Part shown: in pieces, positions 1 through 6,040 of the stretch
How positions within the stretch are numbered: the first letter of the stretch is position 1
Layout of the letters: each line of letters starts with the position of its first letter
Origin: an uncultured Streptococcus sp.
Lineage (GTDB): Bacteria; Bacillota; Bacilli; Lactobacillales; Streptococcaceae
Length of the DNA: 6,322 bases
Reading direction: 5' to 3'
Assembly (NCBI GenBank): GCA_905373305.1
Contig: CAJPSM010000074.1
Coordinates: forward strand, 1-6,322
Notes under the pieces: generated by a model
The model's input: the letters and a program-made list of their open reading frames with translations, nothing else
Told to the model about the DNA's origin: nothing
The model's database searches: none
Made by a program: the position numbers and the translations under genes

Positions 1-606
1 GAGAAGAAAGAAACAAAGAAAAAAGAGGCCGAAACAACTCGTTTGACAGGACAGATGAAAGGCTTAATTTTTCTATTGGCTGTCGAAGCAGCAGTTGTTG
101 TCTGCACCAATACAGCTATCACCATTCGTATTCCTAGTCTGATGGTGGAAAGAGGTCTAGGGGATGCCCAGTTATCGAGTTTGGTTTTAAGTATCATGCA
201 GTTGATTGGTATCTTGGCAGGTGTGAGTTTTTCTTTCTTTATTTCTCTGTTTAAAGAAAGGTTGCTCCTTTGGTCAGGTATCACCTTTGGATTGGGGCAG
301 ATTGTGATTGCCTTGTCTCCGTCATTGGGTGTGATGGTAGTTGGAAGTGTTGTGGCAGGTTTTTCTTACAGTGTGGCCTTGACCACTGTCTTTCAGCTTC
401 TTTCTGAAAGAATCCCAGCCAAGCTCCTTAATCAGGCAACATCTTTTGCAGTGCTAGGATGCAGCTTTGGAGCCTTTACGACACCTTTCATTCTTGGGGC
501 GATTGGCTTGGTGACTCAAAACGGTATGTTGGTCTTCACCATTCTAGGATGCTGGTTGATTGTCACTTCTATCTTTGTTATGTACGCACTTCAAAAGAGA
601 GCTTAG
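1..606 (+). CDS. MFS transporter, C-terminal half (5' end outside window)
   Basis: The reading frame is open from the first base, so this is the last 201 residues of a longer protein and not a short protein starting at the TTG at 43. The visible part begins with a highly charged Lys/Glu-rich stretch of about 14 residues, typical of the cytoplasmic loop between the two halves of a 12-helix major facilitator. About six hydrophobic helices follow, starting near bases 58, 169, 259, 325, 433 and 523. This matches the C-terminal six-helix bundle of a major facilitator superfamily permease in the cytoplasmic membrane. It ends in a short basic tail (QKRA). The substrate cannot be told from this half; anion antiporter and drug-efflux types are both possible. 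A terminator overlapping its stop codon separates it from truA, so it is probably the last gene of its transcript. Confidence 0.85.
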   Translation, partial: EKKETKKKEAETTRLTGQMKGLIFLLAVEAAVVVCTNTAITIRIPSLMVERGLGDAQLSSLVLSIMQLIGILAGVSFSFFISLFKERLLLWSGITFGLGQIVIALSPSLGVMVVGSVVAGFSYSVALTTVFQLLSERIPAKLLNQATSFAVLGCSFGAFTTPFILGAIGLVTQNGMLVFTILGCWLIVTSIFVMYALQKRA

Positions 607-632
607 GATTGGTTTCCTAAGTTTTTCTTTTT
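602..632 (+). terminator. Intrinsic terminator of the MFS gene
   Basis: A perfect 7-bp stem, CTTAGGA (602-608) with TCCTAAG (615-621), has a 6-base loop and is followed directly by an 11-base tract of T broken by one C (622-632). The left arm starts in the last sense codon and includes the TAG stop (604-606), so the hairpin begins inside the gene. Confidence 0.85.
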
Positions 633-658
633 GGGAATTTTGTACCCAGACAATTCCC
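633..658 (+). terminator. Second hairpin, possible back-up terminator before truA
   Basis: A perfect 7-bp inverted repeat, GGGAATT (633-639) and AATTCCC (652-658), has a 12-base loop and lies right after the T-tract of the first terminator. It is followed by TTTCTTTG, a weaker T-rich tail. An alternative GGG/CCC pairing within the loop (CCC at 645-647) would compete with it. It could stop read-through into truA. No regulatory role is visible. Confidence 0.35.
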
Positions 659-669
659 TTTCTTTGAAC

Positions 670-698
670 TTGTTTGCTTAGATATTTCTTGATAAAAT
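670..698 (+). promoter_or_regulatory. truA operon promoter (extended -10)
   Basis: The -35 candidate TTGTTT (670-675) is followed by a 17-base spacer and a -10 TAAAAT (693-698), with the TG extension one base upstream (690-691). Only six bases separate the -10 from the truA ATG, so the expected start of transcription (about 7 bases past the -10) is the A of the ATG itself. The transcript would then have essentially no 5' leader. The promoter lies after two terminator-like hairpins, consistent with a new transcription unit starting here. Confidence 0.65.
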
Positions 699-704
699 AG
701 ACAC

Positions 705-1454
705 ATGACAAGATATAAAGCAATCATTTCTTATGATGGCTATGCCTTTGCTGGTTTTCAGCGTCAGCCCCATGCGCGGAGCGTTCAGGAGGAAATCGAA
801 AAAACCTTAACGAGACTGAATAAAGGACAGGCTATCACTGTTCACGGTGCTGGTAGGACGGATAGTGGGGTTCATGCCCTTGGTCAGGTCATTCATTTTG
901 ATCTACCTTATCAGATGGATGAGGAGAAGCTTCGTTTTGCCCTGGATACCCAATCTCCTGAAGATATCGATGTAATCTCGATGGAGCTTGTGGCAGATGA
1001 CTTTCATTGCCGTTACGCCAAGCATAGCAAGACCTATGAGTTTATCGTGGATAGGGGCCGTCCTAAAAATCCTATGCGCCGTCACTATGCCACTCACTTT
1101 CCTTATCCGCTCGAGGTGGAACGGATGCAGATGGCAATCAAAAAGCTAGAAGGAACCCATGATTTTACCGGCTTTACAGCTTCTGGGACTAGTGTGGAGG
1201 ATAAGGTTCGCACCATCACAGAAGCGAGTCTTAGGGTGGATGATACAGGCCAGTTTTTGACCTTTACCTTTTCTGGAAATGGTTTTCTTTACAAACAGAT
1301 TCGCAATATGGTGGGGACTCTTCTCAAAATCGGCAACAACCGCATGCCAGTTGAGCAGATTGACCTCATCTTGGAGAAAAAGGACAGGCAACTTGCTGGT
1401 CCCACTGCAGCACCGAATGGCTTGTATTTGAAGGAGATTCGTTATGAAGAATAA
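705..1454 (+). CDS. truA: tRNA pseudouridine(38-40) synthase TruA
   Basis: TruA isomerises uridine to pseudouridine at positions 38-40 in the anticodon stem of many cytosolic tRNAs. At 249 residues it has the usual family length. Visible signatures are the N-terminal YDGYAFAGFQRQ (10-21), the catalytic-Asp motif GRTDSGVHA with D53, the KTYEF block with Y111, FLYKQIRNMVG (194-204), and APNGLYL near the C-terminus. The ATG at 705 is essentially forced: an in-frame TAA lies at 693-695, and no ATG, GTG or TTG codon occurs in the first few dozen codons that would keep the conserved N-terminus. No Shine-Dalgarno sequence precedes it; instead a promoter -10 ends six bases upstream, suggesting a leaderless mRNA. 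It overlaps pdxK by 11 bases, so it leads a three-gene operon. The family assignment is very secure. Confidence 0.97.
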   Translation: MTRYKAIISYDGYAFAGFQRQPHARSVQEEIEKTLTRLNKGQAITVHGAGRTDSGVHALGQVIHFDLPYQMDEEKLRFALDTQSPEDIDVISMELVADDFHCRYAKHSKTYEFIVDRGRPKNPMRRHYATHFPYPLEVERMQMAIKKLEGTHDFTGFTASGTSVEDKVRTITEASLRVDDTGQFLTFTFSGNGFLYKQIRNMVGTLLKIGNNRMPVEQIDLILEKKDRQLAGPTAAPNGLYLKEIRYEE

Positions 1455-2217
1455 TCGTATTTTAGCACTTTCTGGAAATGATATTTTTAGTGGTGGTGGT
1501 TTGTCAGCTGATTTGGCGACCTATACCTTGAACGGCTTGCATGGTTTTGTAGCAGTGACTTGCTTGACGGCTTTGACAGAAAATGGTTTTGAAGTCTTTC
1601 CTACGGACGATGCTATTTTTCAACATGAGTTGGATAGCTTGCGTGATGTGGACTTTGCAGGGATCAAGATTGGTCTTCTCCCTACTGTCAGTGTGGCTGA
1701 GAAGGCACTGGACTTTATCAAGCAACGTCCGGGAGTGCCTGTGGTATTGGACCCCGTCTTGGTCTGTAAGGAAACCCATGATGTAGCGGTCAGCCAACTC
1801 TGTCAAGAGTTGATTCGTTTTTTCCCTCATGTCAGTGTGATTACGCCAAATCTTCCAGAAGCAGAATTGCTAGCAGATCAAGAGATTAAAACCTTGGAAG
1901 ATATGAAGACAGCAGCGCAGAAATTGCACGATTTAGGAGCGCCAGCAGTCATTATCAAGGGAGGTAATCGTCTCAGTCAGGATAAGGCAGTAGATGTCTT
2001 TTATGATGGACAAAATTTTACGATTCTAGAAAATCCCGTTGTCCAGGGGCAAAATGCTGGTGCAGGTTGTACCTTTGCATCAAGCATTGCCAGTCACTTG
2101 GTAAAAGGGGATGAACTATTAGCAGCAGTGGAAAGTTCTAAAGCTTTCGTTTACCGTGCTATTGCACAAGCAGATCAATATGGAGTAAGACAATATGAAA
2201 CAAACCAAAACAACTAA
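1444..2217 (+). CDS. pdxK: Pyridoxal kinase, ThiD-like dual-cysteine type
   Basis: A 257-residue ribokinase-fold kinase inferred to phosphorylate pyridoxal (and probably pyridoxine) with ATP for cytosolic PLP salvage. Visible motifs are the N-terminal substrate loop SGNDIFSGGGLSAD (10-23), the lid segment DPVLVCKE with C108, TPNLPEAELL (134-143), IKGG (171-174) and the anion-hole motif NAGAGCTFAS with C209. True HMP-P kinases (ThiD), as I recall them, read VAKSG in the lid and NTHGTGC at the anion hole. Here the lid carries Cys and the His is absent, the pattern described for Gram-positive pyridoxal kinases that hold the substrate through a lid Cys. Automatic annotation as 'phosphomethylpyrimidine kinase' is therefore likely but probably wrong. 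The start is supported by AAGGAG (1431-1436), seven bases before the ATG inside truA. The gene's end overlaps the S-component gene by 23 bases, implying translational coupling. Family assignment is sure; substrate is an inference. Confidence 0.88.
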   Translation: MKNNRILALSGNDIFSGGGLSADLATYTLNGLHGFVAVTCLTALTENGFEVFPTDDAIFQHELDSLRDVDFAGIKIGLLPTVSVAEKALDFIKQRPGVPVVLDPVLVCKETHDVAVSQLCQELIRFFPHVSVITPNLPEAELLADQEIKTLEDMKTAAQKLHDLGAPAVIIKGGNRLSQDKAVDVFYDGQNFTILENPVVQGQNAGAGCTFASSIASHLVKGDELLAAVESSKAFVYRAIAQADQYGVRQYETNQNN

Positions 2218-2656
2218 AATCGCCCTAGTATCTATCTTAACAGCCCTATCCGTAGCTTTAGGTTATGTGGTGAAAATCCCAACAGCTACTGGAATCCTCA
2301 CTTTTTTGGATGCTGGAATTTTCTTTACCGCCTTTTATTTTGGGCGCCGTGAAGGAGCTATCGTTGGAGGTCTAGGAGGTTTTATCATTGACCTTATTTC
2401 AGGTTATCCTCACTGGATGATCTTCAGCTTGATTTTCCATGGTTCACAGGGCTATTTTGCAGGTTTTAAAGGCAAATGGCAATGGTTAGGCCTTGTCTTG
2501 GCTACTATCGTCATGGTAGCTGGTTATGCCTTCGCTACTGCTTGGATGAAGGGATGGGGTATAGCTCTGGCAGATGTTCCTCACAATTTATTGCAGAATT
2601 TTGTTGGAATGTTTGCAGGATTTCTTCTCTATCAAAGTATTAAAAAGATAAAATAA
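2195..2656 (+). CDS. ECF transporter S-component, probably vitamin B6 (or HMP)
   Basis: A 153-residue, very hydrophobic protein with about six membrane helices (roughly residues 8-25, 35-50, 54-70, 74-90, 97-117 and 128-147). This is the size and topology of substrate-binding S-components of energy-coupling factor importers. Helix 1 carries an AxxxA pattern (A17, A21), the small-residue motif used to dock on the EcfT subunit. Conserved-looking polar positions include LDAG (38-41), FYFGRREG (47-54) and the IIDLISGYPHW run. It has no ATPase or EcfT partner nearby, so it would use the shared EcfA-A'-T module encoded elsewhere. The overlap with pdxK points to a B6 vitamer as cargo (PdxU2-like). 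The related HmpT type, importing a thiamin precursor, is the main alternative. The start is supported by GGAG (2182-2185), nine bases before the ATG. The ECF-S class is confident; the substrate is inferred from context only. Confidence 0.82.
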   Translation: MKQTKTTKIALVSILTALSVALGYVVKIPTATGILTFLDAGIFFTAFYFGRREGAIVGGLGGFIIDLISGYPHWMIFSLIFHGSQGYFAGFKGKWQWLGLVLATIVMVAGYAFATAWMKGWGIALADVPHNLLQNFVGMFAGFLLYQSIKKIK

Positions 2657-2684
2657 AAAAGTCAGCTCAAATAGCTGACTTTTT
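2656..2684. terminator. Bidirectional intrinsic terminator between convergent genes
   Basis: A perfect 8-bp stem, AGTCAGCT (2660-2667) and AGCTGACT (2673-2680), has a 5-base loop and is flanked by an A-run on the left and TTTT on the right. Each strand therefore reads a GC-containing hairpin followed by T. It begins at the stop codon of the S-component gene and lies 15 bases past the stop of pepQ on the other strand, so it can end both transcripts. Confidence 0.9.
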
Positions 2685-2698
2685 GATTGTCTATAAGT

Positions 2699-3781
2699 TT
2701 AATAAAAATAAAGCAAATCTTTGCTGGTGCTGGTAAAGAGGTCAAATCCATCTTTAGTGACAACACCGCAGTCTTCGATACGAACACCGACTTTACCAGG
2801 GATATAAATACCTGGTTCAACAGAGAAGCACATGCCTTCTTCGATGACCATGTCGTTCCCTTCCATGATAGAAGGGAATTCGTGAACATCCATACCGATA
2901 CCGTGCCCGAGACGGTGGTTGAAGTACTCACCGTAGCCAGCTTTTTCGATGACTTCACGGGCGGCGCGGTCCACTTCGTGAGCAGTTACACCTGGCTTGA
3001 TAAAGTCAAGAGCCGCTTGTTGGGCTTCAAGGGTCAAGTTGTAAATATCTTTCTTGAATTGGTCTGGTTTACCGACAGCGACTGTACGAGTCATGTCAGA
3101 AGCGTAGCCATTAACCATAACACCGAGGTCAAAGAGGAGAAGGGCATCCTTTTCGACTTTGTTTGCTCCAGGGATACCGTGTGGATTTGCAGCGTTATCA
3201 CCAGTCAAGACCATGGTATCAAAGCTCATTTCATAGCCTTCACGCTTCATGGCAAAGTCGATTTGTGCGATGATATCTGTCTCAGTCTTATCAAGAGAAA
3301 TATTGTCAAAACCAACATTAACAGCCTTGTCCGCATAGAGGCCTGCAACCATCATTTTTTGCACTTCATCAGCTGATTTGATGAGGCGCATGCGTTGGAT
3401 GCGAGGAGTGAGGTTTTCAAACTCAGCGGCTTCAAAGACCGTTTTCAAACCATGGTATTTAGTCAAGATGAGATTGTCAAACTCAACTGCTACACGTTTG
3501 AAATCAAGTTGTGGAAGAGCATTCTGGATTTTCTTCCATGGATTTTCAGAGTCCACATAGCCTACAACCGGGAAGGAAACAGTGCTGCTTGCACGCTCAA
3601 CCTCAAGGGCTGGAACGAAGAGGAGAGGTTCCTGGTCTGCTAGGACAAAAAGGAACATTTGGCGTTCATGGGGATCACTGTAAAAGCCAGTGAGGTAATT
3701 GATAGTGACGGGGTCAGATACGACAGCGACGTCTAGTTTTTCTGATTCAAGATATGTTAGGATTTGTTGTAATTTAGACAT
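2699..3781 (-). CDS. pepQ: Xaa-Pro dipeptidase (prolidase) PepQ, M24B family
   Basis: A cytosolic metallopeptidase that splits dipeptides with a C-terminal proline, completing peptide use. At 360 residues it has the usual length, with an N-terminal creatinase-like domain (about 1-130) and a C-terminal 'pita-bread' domain. All five dinuclear metal ligands are present: D218 (FDLG), D229 (SDMTR), H293 (GHGIG), E322 (VEPGIY) and E336 (RIED). Their spacing of 11, 64, 29 and 14 residues equals that of Pyrococcus furiosus prolidase as I recall it. Active-site His candidates H201 and H300 are also there. The start ATG (3779-3781) has GAAGG six bases upstream. A promoter lies between it and the gatD terminator, so pepQ appears monocistronic. 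Prolidase versus aminopeptidase P rests on overall length and resemblance; M24B membership is certain. Confidence 0.94.
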   Translation of the reverse strand: MSKLQQILTYLESEKLDVAVVSDPVTINYLTGFYSDPHERQMFLFVLADQEPLLFVPALEVERASSTVSFPVVGYVDSENPWKKIQNALPQLDFKRVAVEFDNLILTKYHGLKTVFEAAEFENLTPRIQRMRLIKSADEVQKMMVAGLYADKAVNVGFDNISLDKTETDIIAQIDFAMKREGYEMSFDTMVLTGDNAANPHGIPGANKVEKDALLLFDLGVMVNGYASDMTRTVAVGKPDQFKKDIYNLTLEAQQAALDFIKPGVTAHEVDRAAREVIEKAGYGEYFNHRLGHGIGMDVHEFPSIMEGNDMVIEEGMCFSVEPGIYIPGKVGVRIEDCGVVTKDGFDLFTSTSKDLLYFY

Positions 3782-3805
3782 ATGCTACCTTCTTTCTACC
3801 CCTCT

Positions 3806-3834
3806 ATTTTGGCAAAAAATGAGAGAAAATGCAA
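3806..3834 (-). promoter_or_regulatory. pepQ promoter
   Basis: On the - strand, TTGCAT (3829-3834) is followed by a 17-base spacer and CAAAAT (3806-3811), with a TG one base before the -10. The predicted start of transcription is near 3799, giving a leader of about 18 bases that includes the GAAGG ribosome site (3788-3792). It sits just past the T-rich tail of the gatD terminator. Confidence 0.55.
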
Positions 3835-3845
3835 GGGAGAAGGGT

Positions 3846-3890
3846 AAAAGAAAAGACAAAAAGAACTCCGACGAGATAGGGGAGTTCTTT
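3846..3890 (-). terminator. Intrinsic terminator of murT-gatD
   Basis: A perfect 10-bp stem pairs 3860-3869 with 3881-3890 (AAAGAACTCC / GGAGTTCTTT) around an 11-base loop. On the - strand it is followed by T-rich sequence (TTGTCTTTTCTTTT). It starts 18 bases past the gatD stop and separates the operon from pepQ. Confidence 0.87.
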
Positions 3891-3908
3891 GGTCTAGTTT
3901 TCTTTAGT

Positions 3909-4691
3909 TTAAGAAAAGTCAGCCTTGCTTTTGACGTCACTGTATTCTTCGGCAATTTCTTGGCTGAGAATGTCCTCATAGGCAGGGAGTTGAATATCCT
4001 GACCGTATTTTTTCTTGAGAGCAGTAGTGACTAGGCGATAAGCCAGATTGGCATTGCGAGAGAGGATAGGTCCGTGGAAATAAGAGCCGAAGACATTCTT
4101 GTAATGAACCCCTTCACCGACTTTTTCTTCGTTGTTTCCATTTCCATAGACAACCAGTCCCAGTGGTTTTTGGTCATCTGAGAGGAAGGTACGGCCCTGG
4201 TGATTCTCAAATCCATAGTAGGTTTCATCGAATTCGTCATTATGAATCTTAATATCACCGATAAAGCGGTTATTGGTCTGGTTGAGCGTGTAGTGGCCCA
4301 TGACACCTAGACCTTCGATGCGCTTGCCTGAAGCTTCAACATAATATTGTCCCAATAGTTGAAAACCACCGCAGATGGCTAGAACAACACCATCGTTTTG
4401 GATGTAGTTGTCAATGCTCTCTTTTTTAGCAGGAAGATCGCCAGCGATAATACTCTGTTCAAAGTCTTGGCCACCACCGAAAAAGGCGATGTCGTAGTGG
4501 TTTTCATCAAAGTCATCATGGAGAGAAACGATGTCAACTGTTACATGAGCTCCGAGTTTCTCAGCCACATACTTGAGCATGAGGATATTTCCATTGTCCC
4601 CGTAGGTATTCATGAGGTTTCCATAGAGGTGGGCGATGTTAAGCTGATAAGGGTAGTTGCCAGCTTTTGAGGAAAGTGAAGTATAAACCAT
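3909..4691 (-). CDS. gatD: Lipid II isoglutaminyl synthase, glutaminase subunit GatD
   Basis: GatD is the class I (CobB/CobQ-like) glutamine amidotransferase subunit that releases ammonia from glutamine for MurT, so that the D-iso-Glu of lipid II is amidated to D-iso-Gln on the cytoplasmic side of the membrane. The nucleophile elbow AICGGFQLLG places the catalytic Cys at C107. The catalytic His is H206 in GSYFHGPIL. TNNRFIGDI (139-147) contains R142, which aligns with the glutamine-contacting Arg of S. aureus GatD. The FFGGGQDFEQ block (70-79) and GFENHQGRTF (160-169) are also family-typical. No acidic third triad member follows the His; in this complex MurT supplies it. At 260 residues it is about 13 residues longer at the N-terminus than the S. 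aureus protein as I recall it. The ATG shares one base with the murT stop and has AAAGGAG (4700-4706) eight bases upstream, inside murT. Confidence 0.95.
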   Translation of the reverse strand: MVYTSLSSKAGNYPYQLNIAHLYGNLMNTYGDNGNILMLKYVAEKLGAHVTVDIVSLHDDFDENHYDIAFFGGGQDFEQSIIAGDLPAKKESIDNYIQNDGVVLAICGGFQLLGQYYVEASGKRIEGLGVMGHYTLNQTNNRFIGDIKIHNDEFDETYYGFENHQGRTFLSDDQKPLGLVVYGNGNNEEKVGEGVHYKNVFGSYFHGPILSRNANLAYRLVTTALKKKYGQDIQLPAYEDILSQEIAEEYSDVKSKADFS

Positions 4692-6034
4692 TAGTTCATC
4701 TCCTTTCTAACAATCTGACGACTAGCCAGTAGTTCGCGGAATTCCAGCATAGCCGTATAGGTAGCTAGGATATAGGCATGCTTGCAGTCTTGGTTCTCAA
4801 TGGTTTTGAGAACTTGCTCCAGATTGCTTGTCTCAGTGATTTTATCAGCTGGGTAGCCGGTCACCCGAAGACGGCGAGCGATTTCAGAATGACGAACACC
4901 ACCAGCGTTGATTTCAGGAATGTCCATGTCAGTGATTTGTTCAAAGTCTGCATCCCAGATCCAGCTAGTGTCAATTCCGTCTGCATAGTTAGCATTGAGA
5001 AGGACAGATAGGCTAAATGGGTAAGGTGCCAGTTTAATCATTTCGATAGCTTGGGTCGCACCGACTGGATTCTTAATCAAGACGAGAGTACATTCCTTGT
5101 CGCCGATATGGAAGGTTTCCTGACGACCAAAGACAGCACGGCTCTTGTCAAATCCTTGCTTGATGAGTTGTGAATCAGCCCCGAGGAAACGGGCGATGGC
5201 AACCGCAGCTAGCGCATTGTAGATGTTGTAAAGCCCACCGATTTGGATGCCGTATTCTTGACCGTCAATGACAAAACGAGAGCGATTGTTGGTCAACTCA
5301 ACCAAGTCTGTCAGACGGTAGTCCAATTCAGGACGTTTGCAGCCACAATTTTCACAGATATAGGCACCCAAGTTGGCATAGGTATTGTTCTCGTATTTGA
5401 GGATACCTTGGCAGTCAGGACAGAGGATTCCTTCGGTATTGTAGTGAGCTAGTTGGGCTGGTCCTTTTTCCAAGTCAAAACCGAAATACTGTACAGGATT
5501 TGGAATAGCTGGCTTGTAGAAAAGCGGACTGTCGCCATTGAGGAGAACAGTAGCCGTAGGCACCTTACGAATGGCATCCAAAATCATCTTATAAGTCGTA
5601 TAAATCTCACCATAGCGGTCCATCTGGTCACGGAAAATATTAGTGATGACAAAAAGGCTAGGATGGATGTAATCACAGATACGAGATAGACTGGCCTCGT
5701 CAATTTCTAGAACGGCAATGTTTTTCCCAGTTTTAGAGGATTTGGCCGTCAAGAAGGTTGTCGTAATCCCTGTAATCATGTTGGCACCACTAGGATTGGT
5801 TAGAACCTGACCATAAACTTCTTTTAAAATGCCGACAGTGAGGGCAGTTGTTAAGGTTTTCCCATTGGTTCCAGTGACCACGACAATCTCGTAGTTCTTA
5901 GCTAGGTTTTGTAATATATCTTTATCAAATTGAAGGGCAAGTTTTCCTGGGAGCGTACTTCCACGGCCAAGACGGCTCAAAATGAAGTGAGATGAACGCC
6001 CAGCTAGGAGGCCCAAAGTAGTTTTTAATTTCAT
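4691..6034 (-). CDS. murT: Lipid II isoglutaminyl synthase, Mur ligase-like subunit MurT
   Basis: MurT activates the D-iso-Glu carboxylate of lipid II with ATP and transfers ammonia from GatD to it. This step is needed for efficient peptidoglycan cross-linking and resistance of the wall to host enzymes. The 447 residues show a Mur-ligase core with the P-loop TGTNGKTLTT (54-63), the EIDEAS (110-115) and TNIFRDQMDRYGE (131-143) motifs, and a zinc-ribbon insertion with C205/C208 and C227/C230, plus a nearby C232. They also show the GLYNIYNALAA motif (267-277) and a C-terminal DUF1727 domain with ADGIDTSWIWDADFE (351-365). An Asp in that segment, probably D355, should complete GatD's catalytic triad in trans. 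The start is fixed by an in-frame TGA at 6047-6049 with no other start codon before the ATG. No Shine-Dalgarno is present; a -10 ends six bases upstream. Confidence 0.95.
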   Translation of the reverse strand: MKLKTTLGLLAGRSSHFILSRLGRGSTLPGKLALQFDKDILQNLAKNYEIVVVTGTNGKTLTTALTVGILKEVYGQVLTNPSGANMITGITTTFLTAKSSKTGKNIAVLEIDEASLSRICDYIHPSLFVITNIFRDQMDRYGEIYTTYKMILDAIRKVPTATVLLNGDSPLFYKPAIPNPVQYFGFDLEKGPAQLAHYNTEGILCPDCQGILKYENNTYANLGAYICENCGCKRPELDYRLTDLVELTNNRSRFVIDGQEYGIQIGGLYNIYNALAAVAIARFLGADSQLIKQGFDKSRAVFGRQETFHIGDKECTLVLIKNPVGATQAIEMIKLAPYPFSLSVLLNANYADGIDTSWIWDADFEQITDMDIPEINAGGVRHSEIARRLRVTGYPADKITETSNLEQVLKTIENQDCKHAYILATYTAMLEFRELLASRQIVRKEMN

Positions 6035-6040
6035 GTTTCT

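Noticed and set aside
43..606. A complete 187-residue membrane protein starting at the TTG at 43
   Set aside because: The frame stays open to base 1 with a charged linker typical of the centre of a 12-helix MFS protein, and there is no ribosome site before the TTG. It is the tail of a larger gene.
607..704. A riboswitch or attenuator in the truA leader
   Set aside because: The predicted transcript starts at the ATG, downstream of both hairpins, so these would not be in the truA mRNA. They match terminators of the preceding gene.
1444..2217. HMP/HMP-P kinase ThiD as the function of the kinase
   Set aside because: The lid Cys (C108), the missing NTH before the anion hole, and the absence of any thiamin gene or TPP riboswitch nearby favour pyridoxal kinase. 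It is kept only as an alternative.
2687..3376. Long open frame of 229 codons on the + strand, antisense to pepQ
   Set aside because: It is fully opposite a well-supported PepQ whose metal ligands are all in place. The product has no recognisable domain, and no promoter or ribosome site points to it. It is a by-product of the pepQ codon pattern.
3699..4034. Open frame of 111 codons on the + strand spanning the pepQ-gatD gap
   Set aside because: It runs across the pepQ start, promoter and gatD terminator and into gatD in antisense. The low-complexity Lys/Arg stretch comes from the purine-rich spacer, and nothing supports translation.
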